NCBI GenBank assembly: GCA_050245915.1
Contig: JBFWWZ010000035.1
Location: forward strand, 1-32,838
Origin: JBDSKH01 sp050245915
GTDB taxonomy: Bacteria > Actinomycetota > Actinomycetes > Actinomycetales > Microbacteriaceae
Direction of reading: 5' to 3'
Length of the DNA: 32,838 nucleotides
How positions within the stretch are numbered: the first letter of the stretch is position 1; every line of letters starts with the position of its first letter. The position numbers and the translations under genes were made by a program. The notes beneath the pieces were generated by a model that was given only the letters and a program-made list of their open reading frames with translations, made no database searches and was not told where the DNA came from. This document shows, in pieces, positions 24,028 through 29,001 of the stretch.

Positions 24028-24377
24028 GCGGTGTATTCCTCTCGGATGAGGGCGGTCAGCGTGCCGGATGCGACGCCGAGGCGCCGGGCATCGGCCACGA
24101 GTTCGCGGACGGCGGCGATCAGCTCGGCGGACACTCCGGCGTTCTCGGTGACGACGGCGCCGCGGCCCCGGCGGAGGTCGACGAGGCCTTCGTCGCGCAA
24201 CTCCTGGTAGGCCTTCAGCACGGTGTGGATGTTGATGTCGAGCGCGGCCGCGACCTCGCGTGCCGCGGGCAGCCGGTCGCCGGCGCGCAGGCCCCCGCGG
24301 GCGAGCTCGCCACGGACGGATGCGGCGAGCTGATCGAATATCGCCACGCCGGAAGCGGGGTCGATGCGGAAGAGCAT
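24024..24377 (-). CDS. GntR-family transcriptional regulator, YtrA type
   Basis: The 117-residue repressor has a winged helix-turn-helix at about 10-77, with the GntR signature GDRLPAAREVAAALDINIHT (33-52) and HTVLKAYQELRDEGLVDLRRG. The short all-helical tail (~35 residues) instead of a full effector domain places it in the YtrA subfamily, which controls membrane or ABC transporter genes. The only downstream gene is the DUF1648 protein, overlapping by ATGA. It probably autoregulates through its own promoter region, an unusually AT-rich 30 bases. Confidence 0.92.
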   Translation of the reverse strand: MLFRIDPASGVAIFDQLAASVRGELARGGLRAGDRLPAAREVAAALDINIHTVLKAYQELRDEGLVDLRRGRGAVVTENAGVSAELIAAVRELVADARRLGVASGTLTALIREEYTA

Positions 24378-24383
24378 GACGGC

Positions 24384-24412
24384 ATCCTATTGTTCTATTT
24401 CTACTAGCACAA
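24384..24412 (-). promoter_or_regulatory. gntR promoter: TTGTGC-17-TAGGAT, leaderless
   Basis: The -35 TTGTGC (24412-24407) and -10 TAGGAT (24389-24384) are separated by exactly 17 bases, with the ATG 6 bases after the -10. The spacer is AT-rich (tagtagaaatagaacaa), unlike its surroundings, and is a natural place for GntR autorepression, though no clean palindrome is present. Confidence 0.7.
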
Positions 24413-24423
24413 GTACGCGGCTC

Positions 24424-24429
24424 TATGAT
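24424..24429 (+). promoter_or_regulatory. Candidate -10 TATGAT for the 24498 gene
   Basis: TATGAT would start transcription near 24436, giving a leader of about 62 bases with a small hairpin (GTCGC/GCGAC at 24455-24468). The -35 region overlaps the divergent gntR promoter, so the two may be controlled together. Confidence 0.4.
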
Positions 24430-24497
24430 GTCAACCCAGAAGGGATCCTCGAACGTCGCACCAGCGACACGTCACCCACTCAGAGAGAGCAGCCGAC

Positions 24498-25151
24498 ATG
24501 AGCGACGACACCCCCACCCAGAAGATCGCCACCGGCGACGTGCAGGAGGATCTGCAGGAGGAGAAGCAGAAATCCAAAGGACTGCTGATCGGTCTGATCA
24601 TCGCCGGCATCCTGCTGCTGATCGCGATCATCGTGCTCGTGTTCTTCCTCGGGCGCGCCACCGGCACGCCCGGGACCATCGGGACCGAGAGTCCGGCTCC
24701 GATCAGCTCCGCCACCCCGAGTGAGACGCCGAGCGACACCCCCTCCGCCACGCCCACCCCGGAAGAGACCGAGGAGCCCGAACCGCCGCAGCAGCAGCCG
24801 CAGCAGCCCCCCGCCCCGACCGTCAAGGTGGACTCGTTCAGCGCGAGCACCTCGACGGTCTTCTGCGGAAAGAACGGCGACCCGAGTCAGATCGACCTGT
24901 TCTTCAGCTGGGCGACCTCCAACGGCGAACGCGTCTACTTCGGCATCAACACGAGCGACGCCTCGACCGCGCCGTTCTTCGACAACCTGCCGCTCGACGG
25001 CGACACGGCGTCGAGCTTCCCCAGCGGATATTCGCCGTTCCAGTACGCGTGCGGCAACCAGTCCCTCAAGTACACGATCACCGTCGTCGACGGGGCCGGC
25101 CACAAGGCGAGCAAGTCGGTCACGATCACGGACGTCAACTTCAACAACTGA
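24498..25151 (+). CDS. Membrane-anchored two-cysteine extracellular protein, paralogue A
   Basis: This 217-residue protein has a charged cytoplasmic tail (1-27; coiled DVQEDLQEEKQKSK), one TM at 28-52, a Pro/Thr/Ser/Glu-rich linker (65-108) and a C-terminal domain with Cys123 and Cys185 that could form one disulfide. The domain reads as a beta-sandwich (KVDSFSAST, YTITVVDGAGHKASKSVTIT). It is paralogous to the next gene at 25332; the two cysteines are exactly 62 residues apart in both. I know no named family. An oxidising system (VKOR/DsbA-like) is encoded elsewhere in the window. Confidence 0.82.
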   Translation: MSDDTPTQKIATGDVQEDLQEEKQKSKGLLIGLIIAGILLLIAIIVLVFFLGRATGTPGTIGTESPAPISSATPSETPSDTPSATPTPEETEEPEPPQQQPQQPPAPTVKVDSFSASTSTVFCGKNGDPSQIDLFFSWATSNGERVYFGINTSDASTAPFFDNLPLDGDTASSFPSGYSPFQYACGNQSLKYTITVVDGAGHKASKSVTITDVNFNN

Positions 25152-25164
25152 GCCGATGAGCGCC

Positions 25165-25197
25165 GACGGCCCCGTGGAGTTCCTCCGCGGGGCCGTC
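25165..25197 (+). terminator. Terminator hairpin after paralogue A
   Basis: GACGGCCCCG (25165-25174) pairs perfectly with CGGGGCCGTC (25188-25197) around a 13-base loop, 13 bases after the stop. The T-tract is weak (gtcgtt), as is common in high-GC actinobacteria. Confidence 0.65.
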
Positions 25198-25249
25198 GTC
25201 GTTCCCGAGATCGGTCATCCGACCGACGAATCGCGGGCGACGCGAAAAA

Positions 25250-25255
25250 TATCGT
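25250..25255 (+). promoter_or_regulatory. Candidate -10 TATCGT for paralogue B
   Basis: TATCGT sits in a rare A-run (gaaaaatatcg) and would give a leader of about 70 bases. Two inverted repeats lie just upstream: TCGGTC/GACCGA (25211-25226) and TCGCG/CGCGA (25231-25245), possible operator sites. No -35 is clear. Confidence 0.35.
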
Positions 25256-25331
25256 CGACCTGTCAACCCCGCACCACATCCCGCGCGTCGCGACAGTGAC
25301 GCAGCACTCCGGCAAGAACGAAAGGCACATC

Positions 25332-25970
25332 ATGACCACCACCCCGATCCCCACGGGACCGACCGGCCCTGCGGGCGCGGCTGGTCCGAGCAAGCTCCTC
25401 ATCGCCCTGATCGCCGTCGGCTCCGTGCTGGTGCTGGTGATCGTCGCCCTCGTGTTCTTCATCATCGGTCAGGGCAACGCCGGCAACAGCGGCAACGACA
25501 ACGCCGGCGCCCCCACACCGCAGACCTCGCAGACCCCCGCGACCCCGGTCGCCGAGCCGACCGATGAGCCGGCGGATGGCGGCTCCGGCGACAGCGACGG
25601 CAGCGGCACGGACGACTCGCTGCGGTTCACCAGCTTCACCGCGAACCTGCAGGTCGCCTGCGACAGCAACGCCGACGAGAAGGCGCAGCCGCAGATCTCC
25701 TGGGTCGCAGCCAACGCGACCGCCGTCTACTGGACCCCGAGCAACCAGGATGCCACCGCCGACAACGGCTACCAGGTCGGCACCAGCGGCAACCAGAACG
25801 ACATGTCCGCCTCGAAAGGCCCCGGAGAGCGCTACGAGTTCCCCTGCAACCACCGCCAGACCTTCGACACCACCATCACCATCTACGGCTCCAACGGCCA
25901 GAAGGTCAGCAAGCACGTCACCTTCACCGACATCAACTGGGGCACCAGCAGCGGAGGCGACGAGGACTGA
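25332..25970 (+). CDS. Membrane-anchored two-cysteine extracellular protein, paralogue B
   Basis: This 212-residue protein has a Pro/Gly/Thr N-terminus (TGPTGPAGAAGPSK), one TM at 21-46, an Asn/Gly/Pro/Ser linker (48-95) and a C-terminal domain with Cys110 and Cys172. Alignable motifs with paralogue A are FTSFTANLQVAC, AVYW, a tyrosine before the second Cys, and TTITIYGSNGQKVSKHVTFTDIN against YTITVVDGAGHKASKSVTITDVN. The N-terminal tail and linker differ, so only the TM-plus-domain layout and the domain are shared. The ATG at 25332 has GAAAGG upstream; a GTG at 25296 is less likely. Function unknown. Confidence 0.82.
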   Translation: MTTTPIPTGPTGPAGAAGPSKLLIALIAVGSVLVLVIVALVFFIIGQGNAGNSGNDNAGAPTPQTSQTPATPVAEPTDEPADGGSGDSDGSGTDDSLRFTSFTANLQVACDSNADEKAQPQISWVAANATAVYWTPSNQDATADNGYQVGTSGNQNDMSASKGPGERYEFPCNHRQTFDTTITIYGSNGQKVSKHVTFTDINWGTSSGGDED

Positions 25971-25986
25971 GACACCTCGTTCATCG

Positions 25987-26017
25987 AGCGGGGCCGCGTA
26001 TCGGGCGCGGCCCCGCT
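25987..26017 (+). terminator. Strong terminator hairpin after paralogue B
   Basis: AGCGGGGCCGCG (25987-25998) pairs perfectly over 12 bp with CGCGGCCCCGCT (26006-26017) with a 7-base loop, followed by tct. It lies 16 bases after the stop. Confidence 0.75.
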
Positions 26018-26048
26018 TCTCTGCGCTCTCTGCCGCTTGCGCGGGTCC

Positions 26049-26064
26049 ATGAGAGTCATCTCAT
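26049..26064 (+). promoter_or_regulatory. Inverted repeat ATGAGA-N4-TCTCAT, candidate response-regulator site
   Basis: ATGAGA (26049-26054) and TCTCAT (26059-26064) are a perfect inverted repeat 35 bases before the secreted Asn/Gly-rich gene. The spacing suits a dimeric regulator. The OmpR-type regulator encoded at 26781-27434 is the obvious candidate, by proximity only. Confidence 0.4.
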
Positions 26065-26098
26065 ACTCGGCCGGGGCACGCCGAGGGTCCCCCATGAT

Positions 26099-26641
26099 GT
26101 GGACATGCGTTCGGTAGCCGTCATCGTGCTCACCGCCATGACCATCGGGGTCGTGGCGGCGATCGGCACGGCTGCCGTCGCGGTCGCGATGCTGCCGGGA
26201 GAAAGCGCGGGAGAGGCGCAGCCGATCCAGGCGATCGCGGTCGAAGGCCAGGAGGCGTCCGCGGGGGCGGCGCTGACGGCGGTCATCGGAGGGGCGCCGC
26301 TCGTGGCGAACCCGCCGAAGCCCGTGGCAATCGGTGACGGGATCGTCACCGGCAACGACACCCGGCCGGACGGGGCAGCGACGCCCGCGACTCCGGCCGA
26401 TCCGGGGCAAGCCGGCGAGCCGGCCACTCCCGCGACCCCGGCCGATCCGGCCACGGGGAACGGGAACTCCGGCGACAACGGGAACTCGGGAAACGCAGGC
26501 AAGCCGGACAACTCGAACTCCGGTCCCGGCAACAACTCGGGCAACTCCGACAAGGCCGCCAAAGACGCGGCGAAGGAGGCCGAGAAGCAGGCGAAAGAGC
26601 AGGCCAAGGCCGACAAGGAAGCCAAGAAGGACAAACACTGA
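26099..26641 (+). CDS. Secreted or N-anchored Asn/Gly-rich, Lys-rich protein, unknown function
   Basis: The product is 180 residues from GTG 26099, or 178 from ATG 26105; a GAGGG lies 11 bases before the GTG, which favours it slightly. A hydrophobic signal or anchor segment (residues ~3-31) precedes an Ala/Thr/Pro region with a duplicated ATPATPADP, then an Asn/Gly/Ser low-complexity stretch (GNGNSGDNGNSGNAG) and a Lys/Ala/Glu helix-prone tail (KDAAKEAEKQAKEQAKADK). Such hydrophilic exported proteins next to a two-component system are seen in other actinobacteria, from memory, and may be sensed or regulated by it. I assign no function. The terminator hairpin downstream is shared with the convergent regulator gene. 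Confidence 0.75.
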   Translation: MDMRSVAVIVLTAMTIGVVAAIGTAAVAVAMLPGESAGEAQPIQAIAVEGQEASAGAALTAVIGGAPLVANPPKPVAIGDGIVTGNDTRPDGAATPATPADPGQAGEPATPATPADPATGNGNSGDNGNSGNAGKPDNSNSGPGNNSGNSDKAAKDAAKEAEKQAKEQAKADKEAKKDKH

Positions 26642-26736
26642 CAGATTTCCGGCGGCGACGGGGGTTGCCGACGGATTACAGAAACACCACGATCATCTCC
26701 GGCGTCGTTCGGGTTTGACGACCGGGAGCGGGGTGC

Positions 26737-26764
26737 AGCGGGCGCGGCGGGGGCCGCGCCCGCT
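26737..26764. terminator. Bidirectional terminator between the secreted protein and response regulator genes
   Basis: AGCGGGCGCGGC (26737-26748) pairs perfectly over 12 bp with GCCGCGCCCGCT (26753-26764) around a GGGG loop. It lies between convergent genes and is symmetric enough to work on both strands, although T-runs are short. Confidence 0.75.
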
Positions 26765-26780
26765 TCTGTGTGCCCGCAGC

Positions 26781-27434
26781 TCAGACGAGGCGATAGCCGA
26801 GGCCGCGGACCGTCTCGATGCGATCCACCCCGAGCTTCGAGCGCAGGTAGCGCACGTACACGTCGACGACGTTCGAACCGGGATCGAAGTCGTATCCCCA
26901 GACCTTGGCCAGCAGGTGCTCACGGCTCAGCACCTGATCCGGATGCCGCAGGAACTCCTCCGCGAGCGCGAACTCCCGCGCCGACAACTCGATCCACCTC
27001 GACCCCACCGACACCCGGTGCCCGTGCAGATCGAGCGAGATGTCGTCGTGGCTCAGCACCGACGCCTGGGCTCCAGCACGACGCAGCCGCAGCCGGATAC
27101 GTGCGAGCAGCTCGTCGAACTTGAAGGGCTTCGGCACGTAGTCGTCCGCGCCGACGGTGAGACCCGCCACGGTGTCCGTGCCCGAGGTGCGGGCCGTGAG
27201 CATGATCACCGGCGTCGACGCGTCCGTCTCGCGGAACGCGCGCAGCACCTCGAAGCCGTCCAGTTCGGGAAGGCCGACATCCAGCAGCATCAGATCGGGG
27301 CGGCGCACCCGCGCCTGCTCGAGACCCGCCCGCCCGTCTGCGGCGACCACCGTGTCGAAGCCGGCCGCACGCAGGCCGCGCTCCAGGAAGCTGGCGATCC
27401 GCTGCTCGTCCTCCACCACCAGGATCGTCGTCAT
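26781..27434 (-). CDS. OmpR/PhoB-family response regulator
   Basis: This 217-residue regulator has a receiver domain at 1-120 with the acidic pocket Glu8-Asp9, phosphoacceptor Asp52 in LMLLDVGLPELDG, Thr/Ala switch MLTART and Lys in VPKPFKFDELLAR, followed by a winged-helix DNA-binding domain (about 125-217; FALAEEFLRHPDQVLSREHLLAKVWGYDF...VVDVYVRYLRSKLG and RGLGYRLV). It is intact. Its start overlaps the stop of the sensor kinase gene as ATGA, so kinase and regulator are translated together. Target genes are unknown; the inverted repeat at 26049 is a candidate site. Confidence 0.96.
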   Translation of the reverse strand: MTTILVVEDEQRIASFLERGLRAAGFDTVVAADGRAGLEQARVRRPDLMLLDVGLPELDGFEVLRAFRETDASTPVIMLTARTSGTDTVAGLTVGADDYVPKPFKFDELLARIRLRLRRAGAQASVLSHDDISLDLHGHRVSVGSRWIELSAREFALAEEFLRHPDQVLSREHLLAKVWGYDFDPGSNVVDVYVRYLRSKLGVDRIETVRGLGYRLV

Positions 27435-28864
27435 GCGTGCACCGCCGACCGCTCCGGCACCCGGACCGCGGGCAGAACGAACCCGATCCGGGTTCCGGCC
27501 CCGGACGATGCCACCGCGACCCGGCCGGCGTGAGCGGTCACGATCGACCGGACGATCGACAGCCCGAGGCCCGAACCGGATGCCTCCCCCGGGTGAACCC
27601 GGGTGTTGCGTTCGAAGATCGCCAGCTCCGCGCCGGGCGGGATGCCGGGGCCCTCATCCTGGACCCAGAACTCCACGGTGTTCTCGAAGTCGACGCAGCC
27701 GATGGTGATCGTCGTGCCCCGCGGCGAGTACTTCGCCGCGTTGTCGACCAGCTGCAGCCACGCCTGCACGATCTTCGGGCGGTCGACGGAGACCGTCGAG
27801 GTCGACGTGATCACCGAACGCCAGGCATGACCGGAGATGCCGCGGGACTTGGCGAACACCTCGGCGGCGAGCTCGGCGGCCTGCATCCCGCCGCGGCGGG
27901 TGACGAGCATGCGGCTCTCGGCCAGGGTCTCGATCTCGTCGATGAGACCCGACATGCGGTCGAGCTCATCGATCGCGATCGCCCGGGTCGCCTCGACGTC
28001 GGCGCGGTCAGCGGGATTCATCAACTCGATGTGACCCCTGACGATGGTGATCGGCGTCTTCAGTTCATGGCGGACATCGTCGAGCAGCCGGCGCTGTCCG
28101 GTGAGCGCGGCGTCGAGTCGGTCGAGCATGTCGTTCACGGTCGCGGTGAGCTCCGACACATCGTCGTGGCCGACGACGGGGATCCGGGTCGTGCGGTCGG
28201 TGGCGGTGATCTCCTCGGCGGCGACCCGCAGCCTGCGGATGGGCGCGAGCAGCCGTCCCGCGACCAGCCAGCCGATGAGGCCGATGATGGCGATCACCCC
28301 GGCGGCGACGGCGACGTAGGCCCAGGTGGCGGCGACGAACTCGCCCAGCTCGGCCCCGACATCCACCGCCATCACGAACACGCCCCGGTGATCGTCGATC
28401 GCGACAGGCGCTGCCACGTACCGCAGATCGCCTTCGGGCGTCTCGACCGTGCCGACCCGCACACTGCCGTCGGCCACCTCGGTCAGGATGCGGTCGATGA
28501 ACGCCGGATAGGTCGGCACGTCGAGCGAGGCGACGACGCCGGGGATGTAGGCGGGACGGCCGTCGAGGATGCCGAGCGAGCCGGCGTGCCGGTCGGGGGT
28601 CACCTGCGCGACGATCGCCTCCAGCCCTTCGGCCGTCGTCTCGTAGCGGGCGCCGGACGAGCCGTCGCCGAGGGCGATCAGGCGCGCCGACGCGACCTGC
28701 TCGATGAGCCGCTCGTCGATGCCGACCAGCACGGTCTGCCGTCCGACCAGGAACGCGGTGCCGCCTGCGGCGATCAGGCCGAGGGCGGCGACGGTGAGGA
28801 TGGTCGTCAGGATGCGCGCACGCACGGACCATCCCGCACGTCGATCACCCCACCGATCCGACAT
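27431..28864 (-). CDS. Two-component sensor histidine kinase
   Basis: This 477-residue kinase has TM1 at about 16-41, an extracytoplasmic sensor region (~42-178), TM2 at ~180-203, a HAMP domain (RLLAPIRRLRVAAEEITATD, then to ~255), and DHp and ATPase domains. The H-box RHELKTPI carries His266, the N-box QLVDNAAKYSPRG carries Asn375, G1 is DEGPGIPPG at 403-411 and G2 is GSGLGLSIV. The start is taken as ATG 28864 (MSDRWGDRRAGWSVRARIL), directly before TM1; frames further up would cross the divergent valS promoter. The kinase gene precedes the regulator gene, the less usual order. The signal is unknown. Confidence 0.93.
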   Translation of the reverse strand: MSDRWGDRRAGWSVRARILTTILTVAALGLIAAGGTAFLVGRQTVLVGIDERLIEQVASARLIALGDGSSGARYETTAEGLEAIVAQVTPDRHAGSLGILDGRPAYIPGVVASLDVPTYPAFIDRILTEVADGSVRVGTVETPEGDLRYVAAPVAIDDHRGVFVMAVDVGAELGEFVAATWAYVAVAAGVIAIIGLIGWLVAGRLLAPIRRLRVAAEEITATDRTTRIPVVGHDDVSELTATVNDMLDRLDAALTGQRRLLDDVRHELKTPITIVRGHIELMNPADRADVEATRAIAIDELDRMSGLIDEIETLAESRMLVTRRGGMQAAELAAEVFAKSRGISGHAWRSVITSTSTVSVDRPKIVQAWLQLVDNAAKYSPRGTTITIGCVDFENTVEFWVQDEGPGIPPGAELAIFERNTRVHPGEASGSGLGLSIVRSIVTAHAGRVAVASSGAGTRIGFVLPAVRVPERSAVHA

Positions 28865-28901
28865 CAAGCCAGCATGTGGGCACAGGCTCTCGCCGCACAT
28901 T

Positions 28902-29001
28902 CCCCAGTAGTGGGGCAATACAATCGGGGCAGGGTCGGCACGACCCCACACTCAGGCACCTCTCCACCGACACGGTGCCGCACATAGCGAATCGGAGCAT
29001 C
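28902..29001 (+). promoter_or_regulatory. valS promoter and structured leader
   Basis: The -10 TACAAT (28919-28924) would start transcription near 28931. A small inverted repeat CCCCA/TGGGG (28902-28915) lies in its spacer. The ~70-base leader opens with a GGGTCG/CGACCC hairpin (28932-28946), then two alternative hairpins: CACCG/CGGTG (28965-28977) or GGCACC/GGTGCC (28955-28979). GGAG lies 4 bases before the ATG. It is too short for a T-box. Confidence 0.5.

Noticed and set aside
25152..25331. A tRNA or small RNA gene in the gap between the paralogues
   Set aside because: Only a terminator and two short inverted repeats are present; there is no cloverleaf with a GTTCRANNC arm.
28865..29001. 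A T-box for valS
   Set aside because: No GGTGGxACCGCG core is present and the leader is only about 70 bases.
28876..29001. N-terminal extension of valS to 28876
   Set aside because: It would cover the promoter and -10 TACAAT; ATG 29002 has GGAG and the usual ValRS N-terminus.
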